Shown here: positions 37,409-45,200 of the stretch, one piece after another
How positions within the stretch are numbered: the stretch's first letter is position 1
Layout: each line of letters opens with the position of its first letter
Source: Microbacterium sp. BH-3-3-3
GTDB lineage: Bacteria > Actinomycetota > Actinomycetes > Actinomycetales > Microbacteriaceae
Direction of reading: 5' to 3'
Assembly: GCF_007679045.1 (NCBI RefSeq)
Contig: NZ_VEFS01000006.1
Span: forward strand, 1 to 64,000
DNA length: 64,000 nt
Position numbers and translations under genes: made by a program
The notes under the pieces: model-generated
Seen by the model: only the letters and a program-made list of their open reading frames with translations
What the model was told of the DNA's origin: nothing
Databases searched by the model: none

Positions 37409-37675
37409 ATGCCTGATCCTCGCGCGCTGCGCATCGACGTCGGTCCGTTCCACCTGCTGCCGACTCCGGATGCCGAGACGTGGACGGCGACGGCACGGAG
37501 CGCCTCCGACGCAGAGCCGCCCGAGATCACGGCGCAGTGGACCGCCTGGGTCGCCTTCGCGCAGCGCGTGCTGCAGGCCGACGCGCTCTGGCGCGACGTC
37601 GAGGCGCGCGGCGACGCGTGGGACGAGGGATTCGCGGCAGCGCGCGACGCCGGGGCGACGAACCCGTACCGCTGA
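37409..37675 (+). CDS. Small hypothetical protein
   Basis: I do not recognise this 88-residue acidic protein. It contains TPDAETWTATARSASDA and a Trp/Ala-rich helix (QWTAWVAFAQRVLQADALWR). No membrane segment or signal is evident. TAGCGT lies 6 nt before the ATG, the same leaderless arrangement as its neighbours, which is the main evidence that it is a real gene. It faces the yaeQ-like gene divergently. Confidence 0.6.
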   Translation: MPDPRALRIDVGPFHLLPTPDAETWTATARSASDAEPPEITAQWTAWVAFAQRVLQADALWRDVEARGDAWDEGFAAARDAGATNPYR

Positions 37676-37739
37676 GGCCGGAGCCTCGCGTGACGTGAGG
37701 TCTCGGCATCCGGGATCTTCGTCTCCGGATGCCGGCGGC

Positions 37740-38330
37740 TCAGGACGCGCGCGGGCTGTCGACCAGCAGAAGGCTCTGGCGGGTGTCGGCGAATTTCACG
37801 AAGCCGTCGCCGAAGAGGTAGGTGAGGCCGTAGCCGTCGACGCCGCGTCCGTTGAGCCAGTCGGGGTTCTCGGTGACGTACGTGCCGTCGGAGTCCTTCT
37901 CGACCTTCCAGCCCGCCGCGGTGAGATCGCTCACGGCCTGGGCGGCAGTCGAGTCGTCGATGGGCGCCCAGCCGAAGATCTGCACGCGGTCGGACGCGAT
38001 GCTCTGGTCGCCCCACTTGCACTGGATGCCGCCGTCGAGCGGCGTCGCGCCGACGCGGAACTGATCCTCCTGCGATGTCCACCCGACGCTCGTGAAGTTG
38101 TCGACCAGAGACTTCGGAATGATGTTCTCGCAGGTCGGCGCGATCGAGGGTTCGTCTTCGGGCTCCGGTGAGTCGGTGGGCGCGCTGCCGTCGACAGCCG
38201 GTCCGCTCGCAGTGGCGGCGACGCTGGGCGCGGTTTCGGGGGCGCCGGATGCCGAGCACCCCGCCAGAGCGAGGGCGGTGACGACGGCCAGGGCGGTGAT
38301 CGCCGCGGCGTGCGGTGCGCGGCGGGTCAT
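37740..38330 (-). CDS. Predicted lipoprotein
   Basis: The 196-residue product has a lipoprotein signal: basic start MTRRAPHAA, hydrophobic stretch and the lipobox LALAGCS, so it should be anchored by an acylated cysteine outside the membrane. A Ser/Pro/Glu-rich linker leads to a domain with cysteines in PTCENIIPKSL and GIQCKWGD and an aromatic C-terminal half (VTENPDWLNGRGVDG). The function is unknown. Its ATG overlaps the stop of the upstream hisN-like gene by four bases (ATGA), so the two are translated together; a functional link is not obvious. Confidence 0.82.
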   Translation of the reverse strand: MTRRAPHAAAITALAVVTALALAGCSASGAPETAPSVAATASGPAVDGSAPTDSPEPEDEPSIAPTCENIIPKSLVDNFTSVGWTSQEDQFRVGATPLDGGIQCKWGDQSIASDRVQIFGWAPIDDSTAAQAVSDLTAAGWKVEKDSDGTYVTENPDWLNGRGVDGYGLTYLFGDGFVKFADTRQSLLLVDSPRAS

Positions 38331-39169
38331 CGGGCGTCGTCCTCGTGCAGCAGGTCGAGGAAGGCGTCGTGCAGCACACCGTTGGTCGCCAGCGACGACT
38401 CGGCGTCGAGGCGGTCGGACCCGTCGAACGCGCTGAAGCTCCCGCCGGCCTCGCGCACGATCGGGGCGATCGCGGCGATGTCGTACTCCTTGACGCCGAA
38501 CTCCGCGACGAGCTCGAGACGCCCCTCGGCGAGCCACATGTAGGGGAGGGCGTCGCCGTACCCGCGATCACGCCACACCGCTCGCGAGAGCTTCTCGAGG
38601 GTGGGGAGGAGGTCGACGTCGTCCCACTGCTCGATGCTCTGGAAGCTGATGCTCGAGGCCGAGACGTCGTCGATCGCCGAGACGTGGATGCGGCGGGTCT
38701 CGCCGGTCGTCGTCGTGGTCCAGGCGCCGTGACCGGTGGCGGCCCACCAGCGGCGGCCGAGGGCCGGCTGGCTGACGACGCCGACCTGCGGCACACCGTC
38801 GACCGTGAGGGCGATGAGGGTCGCCCAGACGGGGATTCCGCGCATGTAGTTGTGCGTGCCGTCGATCGGGTCGATCACCCAGCGGCGCGCGGTATCGCCC
38901 GAGGTGCCGTACTCCTCGCCGAGGACGGAGTCGGCGGGGCGCTCGCTGTCGAGGATCTGGCGGATCGCGCGCTCGGTCGCGAGGTCGGCCTCGGTCACGT
39001 GCGTGCGGTCCGGCTTGGTGTCGATGCGCAGGTCGGACGCGTCGAATCGCTGCATCGCCACCGCATCGGCGGCGTCGGCGAGGCGGAGGGCCAGGGCGAG
39101 GTCGTCGGCGAAAGCTTCGGTGGGGGTGCTGTCGGGGGAGGACGCGGCGGGCTGATCAGAGCGGGACAC
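38327..39169 (-). CDS. hisN: Histidinol-phosphatase / inositol-monophosphatase family enzyme
   Basis: This 280-residue Mg-dependent phosphatase has the IMPase motifs GEEYG, WVIDPIDGTHNYMRG and a C-terminal VKEYDIAAIAPIVREAGG (motif with WD/YD-I-A-A). Actinobacterial proteins of this type often serve as histidinol-phosphate phosphatase (HisN), completing histidine synthesis; other sugar-phosphate substrates are possible. The GTG start is supported by TATCCT 6 nt upstream (leaderless type). Confidence 0.85.
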   Translation of the reverse strand: MSRSDQPAASSPDSTPTEAFADDLALALRLADAADAVAMQRFDASDLRIDTKPDRTHVTEADLATERAIRQILDSERPADSVLGEEYGTSGDTARRWVIDPIDGTHNYMRGIPVWATLIALTVDGVPQVGVVSQPALGRRWWAATGHGAWTTTTTGETRRIHVSAIDDVSASSISFQSIEQWDDVDLLPTLEKLSRAVWRDRGYGDALPYMWLAEGRLELVAEFGVKEYDIAAIAPIVREAGGSFSAFDGSDRLDAESSLATNGVLHDAFLDLLHEDDAR

Positions 39170-39272
39170 GGCCCCAGGATAACCGGCGATGCTGAGCCGA
39201 TTTGGTGTGCTCGCGTCACGCCTGGTAACGTCATTCCTCGGCGCGGGGAGCGAAACTCCGGCCGAAAAATAC

Positions 39273-39348
39273 GCACCTCTAGCTCAATCGGCAGAGCAAC
39301 TGACTCTTAATCAGTGGGTTCTGGGTTCAAGTCCCAGGGGGTGCACCA
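39273..39348 (+). tRNA. tRNA-Lys (anticodon CUU)
   Basis: A full cloverleaf is visible: acceptor GCACCTC/GGGGTGC, D arm AGCTCAATCGGCAGAGCA, anticodon arm CTGA-CTCTTAA-TCAG with anticodon CTT, T arm CTGGGTTCAAGTCCCAG, and an encoded CCA. It reads AAG codons. Confidence 0.95.
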
Positions 39349-39353
39349 CCTGG

Positions 39354-39391
39354 ATCCCCGGTTTCTCCGAGCACTTCGGAGGGCCGGGGAT
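39354..39391 (+). terminator. tRNA-Lys terminator
   Basis: ATCCCCGG pairs with CCGGGGAT and CTCCGA with TCGGAG, followed by TTTCTCGTTT. It begins 6 bp after the tRNA 3' end. Confidence 0.9.
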
Positions 39392-39493
39392 TTTCTCGTT
39401 TCACGGCGTGGGTGGGCACGACAGCGCAACCCCTCCCACCTCGCCCTCTGCGCTGGTAGCTTCGGCGACCGGGGGGCAGAGAAGAGGCACGTT

Positions 39494-39685
39494 GTGCACG
39501 AATCCGAGCCCATTAGCTGGAGCAGCATCTCAGGACTGACGGACCGCGAGCGACAGCTCGGCCGGTTCATGTTCGGCGATGTCGACCTGCGCGGCATCGC
39601 GTTGGTCGGTGTCACGGTCAATGGGGAGCACCTCCCCGACATCGTTCATGGCCAGGTCCGGCGGTCTGAGCGCCGCGCCAGCTAG
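39494..39685 (+). CDS. Small hypothetical protein (63 aa)
   Basis: I do not recognise this protein. It starts at GTG with AGAAGAGG about 7 nt upstream and reads MHESEPISWSSISGLTDRER, then RFMFGDVDLRGIALVGVTV and a basic end (QVRRSERRAS). The strong hairpin 12 bp after its stop supports a real transcription unit. It lies in a run of orphan small genes just after tRNA-Lys. Confidence 0.5.
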   Translation: MHESEPISWSSISGLTDRERQLGRFMFGDVDLRGIALVGVTVNGEHLPDIVHGQVRRSERRAS

Positions 39686-39697
39686 CACGTCGAACGC

Positions 39698-39728
39698 CCC
39701 CGGCGTCCCTTCCCCAGGGGCGCCGGGG
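39698..39728 (+). terminator. 13-bp hairpin after small gene
   Basis: CCCCGGCGTCCCT pairs with AGGGGCGCCGGGG (one G-T pair) across TCCCC, followed by TCGTTTCGTC. Confidence 0.8.
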
Positions 39729-39825
39729 TCGTTTCGTCTTTCCAGGGCGGTAAATGGCCTCCTCTCAGCACAATGGCTCGCGGGGCCTTTCTCGCCTCGA
39801 ATGGCGAGGGTGCAAGGGGGGCCAC

Positions 39826-39957
39826 ATGTGGGGAATGCCGAAACCGCCACCTCAGGCGACGTGGAAGAAAGTCGAAGACGACTTCGTCCTCGGCGCGTGC
39901 ACCTATCGATTGTTCGGTTTCATGTCGCGCGGGGCGGACGGTATTTGGACCGCCTGA
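39826..39957 (+). CDS. Possible small protein (43 aa)
   Basis: A short frame MWGMPKPPPQATWKKVEDDF then GACTYRLFGFMSRGADGIWT starts at an ATG preceded by AAGGGGGG at 4 nt. Its aromatic and acidic content is unlike random high-GC frames, but the support is limited to the ribosome site and composition. The function is unknown. The stretch 39958-40136 after it shows nothing further that I can call. Confidence 0.35.
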   Translation: MWGMPKPPPQATWKKVEDDFVLGACTYRLFGFMSRGADGIWTA

Positions 39958-40136
39958 CGACGATCCGAACCCCTCGGATCGTTCGCCGATCAGCGTGACG
40001 GAATGGCCGTGCTCTGGGCTCACCACGAACCCGTGCATCTCGCAGCGTGTGCCGCGGTCAGAGCGCCGAACTGGCGAGCGCCGCAGCTGAGAAAGCGCGC
40101 CGGCGAAGTGCTCCCCACGAACGCCCCGCTCGAGTC

Positions 40137-40571
40137 CTAGCCCACTGCCGGCTTCCGCGTCGTGGCGTGGTTGGTCCGCGAACCGCCCTCGGTCGCCCGG
40201 CGCTGACCACTCCGACGATCCCAATCGAGGGACTTGTACTGGAGGAAGGTGCATAGGTTGCTCGCGATGACGAGCTCCGCGGCCAGGCTCGCGATGTCGT
40301 GTACGGACAGCGTGAGATCGGTCGGCTGCTCGGTGACCGTCAGCTCCCAGGTCGGATCGTCGTACCCCCGCGGCCTCATGTAGATGGACGGTGACGCGTT
40401 TCGCAGGTTCAGGATGACCAGACCGGTGTCGTCTACGCCGTTGTCCTCTTGCGGTGGGATGGTGATCTTCCCGGCGATGCAGTGTTCCTGCTCCTCGAAC
40501 TCACGGACCCACGCTTCGAGCTGAGCTCGCGAGCGTCGTGGCGGGGACTCTTCGATAGATGCATCGGTCAC
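40137..40571 (-). CDS. Hypothetical protein (144 aa)
   Basis: I do not recognise this protein. After an Arg/Ser-rich start it has AQLEAWVREFEEQEHCIAGK, a mixed beta stretch (GLVILNLRNASPSIYMRPRG), and VHDIASLAAELVIASNLCTF, then a basic tail. It looks cytoplasmic. TATGCT 6 nt before the GTG start (leaderless type) supports it. It is divergent from the 100-residue gene at 40685. Confidence 0.6.
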   Translation of the reverse strand: MTDASIEESPPRRSRAQLEAWVREFEEQEHCIAGKITIPPQEDNGVDDTGLVILNLRNASPSIYMRPRGYDDPTWELTVTEQPTDLTLSVHDIASLAAELVIASNLCTFLQYKSLDWDRRSGQRRATEGGSRTNHATTRKPAVG

Positions 40572-40684
40572 GCTGCGAGCATACGGCTGACCGGTTCGTC
40601 GGCGTCGGCCACGTAGTGTCCCTCGTGCGGTGTCCCCGAACAACCCCGGCCCCATCCGCAGCGTCGCCCCCTAGCGTTCATGGC

Positions 40685-40987
40685 ATGGCGCACTCTATAC
40701 AGCGAGTACACGTCACCGTCGACGGGGTGACGCACGCGCTTGCGCCGCTCGAGAACGCTGACGATCTGCGACGCCAGATCCTCTCGGCGGTTCACGCGCA
40801 GGGTGGGTTCCTCACCGTCACCGCAGATGACGGACGGAAGATGAGCATCCTCGTCACCCCCGCGACGTCGGCGACGATCGCGGTGGAGACCGTGCATCTG
40901 AGCTCCGCCTCTGCGGAGCCGCAACGCGTCGACCGGCCGACGCCGCGGACGCACGACGAAGACGACATGCCCTTCGACCTGATCTGA
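40685..40987 (+). CDS. Hypothetical protein (100 aa)
   Basis: This unrecognised 100-residue protein begins MAHSIQRVHVTVDGVTHALA and alternates beta strands with a short helix (LENADDLRRQILSAVHAQGG), ending in an acidic, probably flexible tail (PRTHDEDDMPFDLI). TAGCGT lies 7 nt before the ATG, matching the local leaderless pattern. No membrane segment is seen. Confidence 0.6.
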   Translation: MAHSIQRVHVTVDGVTHALAPLENADDLRRQILSAVHAQGGFLTVTADDGRKMSILVTPATSATIAVETVHLSSASAEPQRVDRPTPRTHDEDDMPFDLI

Positions 40988-41216
40988 GGATGAACCCTCG
41001 TCGAGGACCGGCCACCGTCGTGATCGGGTGACTCCGTCGACGGACCGCCTGCGTCGTCCTCGACCGTGCGGTCGCGGGTTTTCACCCGCTCTCCCGGGGC
41101 CGTCGCACGGACGGGCCCACGTGCCTGAGCGTGGTCGAATGTCGCGCATCGCCGCGGCGGCTCGGACGAATCGTTCACCGCGCCGCGGCATCCGGATATC
41201 CGTGGAGAGGACCACC

Positions 41217-41627
41217 GTGGACGATCTCATCCTCGCGGCGTTGCGCGACAACTCCCGGGCGAGCGCCGCCGCCATCGCCCGACAGCTCGGCCTCGCCCCC
41301 TCGACCGTCAAGCGTCGCATCGAGGCGCTGAACTCCGAGGGGACGATCACGCGATTCACGATCGAGACCGCCACGCGGCCTCTCGACGCGCGGGCGATCG
41401 TGGAGGTGTATTGCCGGGGGAATGCGAGCGTCTCCGAACTGAGGGAGATCGTCGCCGAGCTCCCGCACGTCTCCCTCGCCGTCACCGTGGCGGGGGCCGC
41501 CGACGCGGTGATCGTGGTCGAAGGGGCGACGAGCGCGCAGGTCTCGTCGACGATCGAGACGCTCCGCATGTCACCCCGCATCGAGCGCACGCGCACCTCG
41601 ATGGTGTTCCAAGACCTGCTGACATGA
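41217..41627 (+). CDS. Lrp/AsnC-family transcriptional regulator
   Basis: The 136-residue protein has an N-terminal helix-turn-helix (LILAALRDNSRASAAAIARQ, then LGLAPSTVKRRIEALNSEG) and a RAM-like ligand domain (VEVYCRGNASVSELREIVAE, ELPHVSLAVTVAGAADAVIV). The family senses amino acids. The GTG at 41217 has AGAGGA 5 nt upstream; a GTG 15 nt earlier is an alternative. The N-terminus is short compared with full-length Lrp. Targets are unknown; the operator was not found. Confidence 0.82.
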   Translation: MDDLILAALRDNSRASAAAIARQLGLAPSTVKRRIEALNSEGTITRFTIETATRPLDARAIVEVYCRGNASVSELREIVAELPHVSLAVTVAGAADAVIVVEGATSAQVSSTIETLRMSPRIERTRTSMVFQDLLT

Positions 41628-41630
41628 CGA

Positions 41631-41674
41631 GGAGGCGATGCGCCCGGGGACCAGTACCCGGACGCACCGCCTCC
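41631..41674. terminator. Hairpin between Lrp gene and sorting-signal remnant
   Basis: GGAGGCG pairs with CGCCTCC and TGCG with CGCA with one mismatch between; the loop contains CCAGTA. It follows the Lrp-type gene stop at 41627 and also faces the minus-strand remnant. Confidence 0.65.
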
Positions 41675-41681
41675 GCTCACC

Positions 41682-41835
41682 TCACGCGCGCTGTCGCGCC
41701 CGTCGGCGGACCAGCAGCATCAGACCGCCGCCGACCAGGACGGCGACCGCGGCCCCGACGACCGCGGCGATCGGCGTCACCTGAGCGCCCGTGTGCGCCA
41801 GGCTCTGACCGCTGCCCGTTGCGCCCGGCGTGGCC
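41682..41835 (-). pseudogene. Remnant: C-terminal LAxTG sorting signal of a lost surface protein
   Basis: The minus strand encodes LAHTGAQVTP, a hydrophobic helix (IAAVVGAAVAVLVGGGLMLL) and the basic tail VRRRARQRA before TGA. This is a complete class-E-type wall-sorting signal. Upstream, the frame runs into the divergent Nudix gene start and contains no signal peptide or domain. I interpret it as the surviving 3' end of a deleted surface-protein gene. Confidence 0.6.
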
Positions 41836-41871
41836 GGTGCGCTCGCGGCGTGCGCGCGGAAGGATGGGGCC

Positions 41872-42408
41872 ATGGCCGACGACGAGATGTGGGACGTGAC
41901 CGACATTCAGGGCACGCCCACGGGCACCCTCCACCGACGCGGTGACGGCCCGGTGCCGGCCGGGTCGTTCCACATCGTGGCATCCGTCTGCCTGGTGTCG
42001 TCGACCGGCCGGGTGCTGATGAGTCGACGGGCCGAGGGCAAGGACTACCCGCTCGCGTGGGAGTTCCCGGCCGGGAGCGCCCTGCGCGGAGAGACGAGCC
42101 GGACCGGCGCGGTGCGCGAGCTCGCCGAAGAGACCGGGATGCAGGTCGCCCGCGACGACCTCGTGCTGGTCGGGCGGGTGATCGAGGAGCGGGCGCTTTT
42201 CGACCTGTGGGTCGCGCGCGTCGACGGGGAGCCCGTGCCGGTGCCGGATCCGGAAGAAGTGCTGGAGTCGGAGTGGGTCACTCTCGACGTCGTGCGGCAT
42301 CGGTGGGAGAACGGCGGGTTCGCGACACCGTGGAACGCGCGCTTCGAACAGCTCTGGGAGACGCTGCAGGAGCGGGTGGCCGACATGGGCAAACGCACCG
42401 CCCGCTGA
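41872..42408 (+). CDS. Nudix hydrolase
   Basis: The 178-residue protein carries a full Nudix box: G then AVRELAEETGM within GSALRGETSRTGAVRELAEE, the Mg-binding helix that cleaves nucleoside diphosphates linked to another group. FHIVASVCLVSSTGRVLMSR and YPLAWEFPAG match the strands around the box. The substrate is unknown. The start at 41872 has AAGGA 10 nt upstream. It precedes an alpha/beta hydrolase by 52 bp on the same strand. Confidence 0.9.
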   Translation: MADDEMWDVTDIQGTPTGTLHRRGDGPVPAGSFHIVASVCLVSSTGRVLMSRRAEGKDYPLAWEFPAGSALRGETSRTGAVRELAEETGMQVARDDLVLVGRVIEERALFDLWVARVDGEPVPVPDPEEVLESEWVTLDVVRHRWENGGFATPWNARFEQLWETLQERVADMGKRTAR

Positions 42409-42460
42409 ACCGAGAGCACGGGCGGAGCCCGATGTCGGACCCCCGTGCCACCATGTCGCC

Positions 42461-43351
42461 ATGCCGATCGAGAACGCCTCGCCCGCCACGTACGTCACCC
42501 ATGACCTCGCGGTCGAAGAGGGGGCCCTGCGCGTCGGGGAATGGCATCCGGATGCCGAGGGCACCCCGTGGCTGCTCGTGCACGGCGTCACCGCGTCGCA
42601 CCTGGCGTGGGCATGGGTCGCGCAACAGACCGCGGCACGGTTGATCGCCCCCGATCTGCGCGGGCGGGGCCGCAGCGCAGCCTCGACGCGACGGACCGGG
42701 CTGGCGCAGCACGCCGACGACCTGGCCGCGGTGCTCGACGCCCTCGGGGTCGAGAAGGTGGTCGTCGTGGGGCACTCGATGGGGGCATTCATCTCGACGG
42801 TGTTCGGCGACCGACACCCCGACCGGGTGGAGCGGATCGTGCTCGTCGACGGCGGCCTGCCCCTGGCCTTGCCGCCTGGAATGGACCCGCGCGCGGCCGT
42901 GCGCCACGTGCTCGGTCCGACGGCGGCGCGGCTCGACATGCGGTTCGAGAGCGTGGGCGCGTACCGCGACTTCTGGCGCGCGCACCCGGCGTTCGTCGGG
43001 CGCGAAGACCCGCTGCTCGACGCCTACTTCGCCTACGACCTGGTCGGGGAGCCACCCGCGCTCCGCCCGGCGACGACGTTCGCCACGGTCGAAGCCGACT
43101 CCATCGATCAGAACGCCGGCGAGGCGATCGCCGGAGCCCTCGAACGACTGCGCCGCCCGACTCGGCTGATCGCGGCCGAGCGGGGACTGTTCGGCGAGGT
43201 GCCCCCGCTGTATCCCGACCCCGACGGCATCCGCGCGCGATTCCCGCAACTCGCAGCGACGCGCCGAGTGCCGGATGTCGATCACTACTCGATCGTCATG
43301 TCGGCACCCGGCGCGCGGGCCGTGGTGCGAGAGGTGCTCGCGGGGGAGTGA
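42461..43351 (+). CDS. Alpha/beta-hydrolase
   Basis: The 296-residue enzyme has the alpha/beta-hydrolase fold signatures: LLVHGVTASHLAW (oxyanion region), nucleophile elbow VVVGHSMGAF with Ser in GHSMG, APDLRGRGRS, and a C-terminal DVDHYSIVM supplying the catalytic His. It probably hydrolyses an ester or similar bond; the substrate is unknown. No promoter box is obvious; it may be co-transcribed with the Nudix gene upstream. It converges on the MFS gene with a 5-bp gap. Confidence 0.88.
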   Translation: MPIENASPATYVTHDLAVEEGALRVGEWHPDAEGTPWLLVHGVTASHLAWAWVAQQTAARLIAPDLRGRGRSAASTRRTGLAQHADDLAAVLDALGVEKVVVVGHSMGAFISTVFGDRHPDRVERIVLVDGGLPLALPPGMDPRAAVRHVLGPTAARLDMRFESVGAYRDFWRAHPAFVGREDPLLDAYFAYDLVGEPPALRPATTFATVEADSIDQNAGEAIAGALERLRRPTRLIAAERGLFGEVPPLYPDPDGIRARFPQLAATRRVPDVDHYSIVMSAPGARAVVREVLAGE

Positions 43352-43356
43352 TGTCG

Positions 43357-44604
43357 TTACGCGGCGTCTCCGACCAGCACGGCGGCACCATCGTCGGCGG
43401 CGTCGGGGTGCGAGCCGTCGACGTGGGCCAGCAGGCGGCGGCCGAACAGGATGCAGGCGGCGGCGATGAACACCGATGCCGCGGCCATGAAGTACGGTAC
43501 GTCGGCGCCGTACGCGTGCCACAGCCACGCCGCGAGCGGCGGAGCGACGGCGCCGCCGAGGAAGCGGACGGCGGAGTAGGCCGACGACGCGACCGAGCGC
43601 GGCAGGTCGGTGGCCTCCATGACGGCCTCGGTGAGGGCGGTGTTGACCACACCCAGCACCAGACCACCCACGATGATGCAGACGACGAGAGCCGTCGCGG
43701 AGGCCACCGTGAACGCGGCGACCACAAGGTCGATCGCGAGCAGGGGGAGGGCGATCAGCAGCACGGTGGTCAGCCGCAGCCGACGCAGCAGCAGGGGCGC
43801 CACCCACACGCTCGTGATCGCCAGGCCCACACCCCAGCCGAAGAAGGTGAGGCCGATGCCCATGGCTCCGAAACCGAGGGGGAACGGCGAGAACGCCAGC
43901 AGGGTGAAGAAGCCGATGTTGTAGAACAGCGCGGTCGCCGCGAGGATCGCGAGGGCCGGACGACCCAGCGCACGGAAGGGGGCGCTGAAGGGCAGGGGCG
44001 TGCGCTCGGGCTTGGGTCCGCGGAGCAGCACCGCCACCGCGATGAACGCGATCGCCATGAGCACGACGACGCCGAAGAACGGCCCGCGCCAGCTGACCTC
44101 ACCGAGAACGCCGCCCAGCAGCGGACCCACGGCGATGCCGAGGCCCAGCGCGGCCTCGTACAGGATGATGGCCGACGACGTGCCGCCCGAGGCTGCTCCG
44201 ACGATGGTCGCGAGAGCCGTCGAGATGAACAGGGCGTTGCCCAGACCCCACCCGGCGCGGAAGCCGATGACGGCGTCGACGCTGCCGCTCAGCGCGCAGA
44301 ACAGCGCGAAGACGACGATCAGGCCGAGGCCGACCAGCAGGGTGGCCTTCGCGCCGATGCGGCTCGAGATCCAGCTGGTGATGAGCATCGCGAGGCCGGT
44401 CACGACGAGGTAGCTCGTGAAGAGCAGTTCGGTCTGCACCGGGCTCGCCTGCAGCGAGTCAGCGATCGCGGGGAGGATCGGATCGACGAGCCCGATGCCC
44501 ATGAACGCCACGACCGACGCGAAGGCGACCGCCCAGACTTGTGCGGGCTGTTTCCAGACGCTGGGGGCCTCATCGGCCGGGTTAGCTGCGGTACCGGCGT
44601 TCAC
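43357..44604 (-). CDS. MFS drug-type transporter
   Basis: The 415-residue protein has about twelve helices with MFS features of the DHA1 type: GIGLVDPILPAIADSLQASP in helix 1, SRIGAKATLLVG (motif A) and GNALFISTALATIVG in helix 4. It is likely a proton-driven exporter. Its GTG overlaps the stop codon of the marR-type gene by four bases (GTGA), with GGAGGTGG just upstream, so regulator and transporter form one coupled operon. Substrate unknown. Confidence 0.88.
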   Translation of the reverse strand: MNAGTAANPADEAPSVWKQPAQVWAVAFASVVAFMGIGLVDPILPAIADSLQASPVQTELLFTSYLVVTGLAMLITSWISSRIGAKATLLVGLGLIVVFALFCALSGSVDAVIGFRAGWGLGNALFISTALATIVGAASGGTSSAIILYEAALGLGIAVGPLLGGVLGEVSWRGPFFGVVVLMAIAFIAVAVLLRGPKPERTPLPFSAPFRALGRPALAILAATALFYNIGFFTLLAFSPFPLGFGAMGIGLTFFGWGVGLAITSVWVAPLLLRRLRLTTVLLIALPLLAIDLVVAAFTVASATALVVCIIVGGLVLGVVNTALTEAVMEATDLPRSVASSAYSAVRFLGGAVAPPLAAWLWHAYGADVPYFMAAASVFIAAACILFGRRLLAHVDGSHPDAADDGAAVLVGDAA

Positions 44605-45119
44605 CGGACCACCTCCCTTTCTTCTTCGGAACGACGTGCGGCGCCGCGCGAGGCGGGCGCGTCGTCGTTCGGGTTCTCGGTGAAATCGTTCGACCCGACG
44701 GGCACCATCCCGACCTGGCGCGACAGGGCCGAGGCCGACGTGCGCACGGCCTCCCACTCCGCGTCGGACAGGTCGGCCACGTGCGGCGCGAGAGCGGAGC
44801 GGAAGAGCTCGTACCACCGCTCGAGGGCGTCGAGACCGTCCTCCGTCGCCGCCACCACGCTGACGCGGGAGTCGGCCGGATGACTGCGGCGCGAGACGAG
44901 CCCCGCGGCATCCATCTGCCGGATCAGTCGGGTCATGCCCGGCTGCGTGACACGGCTGAGCGTCGCGAGGTCGCCCAGGCGCTGCGGGCCGTGGTCGCGC
45001 AGCAGGGTCAGCGTGCGCCACTGCGCCGCCGGCGCATCGGAGTTCGTGTCGAGAGCGGCCACACGCGTGAGCGCGTGCACCGCGAGCAGCAGGCGCTGCA
45101 GGTCGTCGTCACGGGTCAT
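44601..45119 (-). CDS. MarR-family transcriptional regulator
   Basis: This 172-residue winged-helix protein has QWRTLTLLRDHGPQRLGDLA, the recognition helix region SRVTQPGMTRLIRQMDAAGL and the wing RRSHPADSRVSVVAATEDG. It probably represses itself and the downstream MFS gene until a toxic ligand binds. TATACT lies 7 nt before the ATG (leaderless type) within a 26-nt palindrome that is the obvious operator candidate. The C-terminal about 30 residues are an acidic and basic tail beyond the usual fold. Confidence 0.9.
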   Translation of the reverse strand: MTRDDDLQRLLLAVHALTRVAALDTNSDAPAAQWRTLTLLRDHGPQRLGDLATLSRVTQPGMTRLIRQMDAAGLVSRRSHPADSRVSVVAATEDGLDALERWYELFRSALAPHVADLSDAEWEAVRTSASALSRQVGMVPVGSNDFTENPNDDAPASRGAARRSEEEREVVR

Positions 45120-45129
45120 ATCCAGAAGT

Positions 45130-45155
45130 ATACCCCCGTTATATACCGTGGGTAT
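45130..45155. promoter_or_regulatory. 26-nt palindrome, candidate MarR operator
   Basis: The sequence is symmetric at 22 of 26 positions: ATACCC and GGGTAT outer arms, inner CG/CG, and a central TATATA. It overlaps the TATACT -10 box of the marR-type gene, so binding there would block transcription. AT content is high for this genome. Confidence 0.7.
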
Positions 45156-45200
45156 CTAAATGGGGGATGCCGCGTGCGGCGGCGGTCTCGCGCGCCGCGG

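Noticed and set aside
39273..39348. tRNA-Lys as an attachment site of an integrated element
   Set aside because: No integrase and no direct repeat of the tRNA 3' end were found downstream in the window.
41028..41216. N-terminal extension of the Lrp-type regulator
   Set aside because: The extra frame is Arg/Pro-rich without helix-turn-helix features, and a ribosome site immediately precedes the GTG at 41217.
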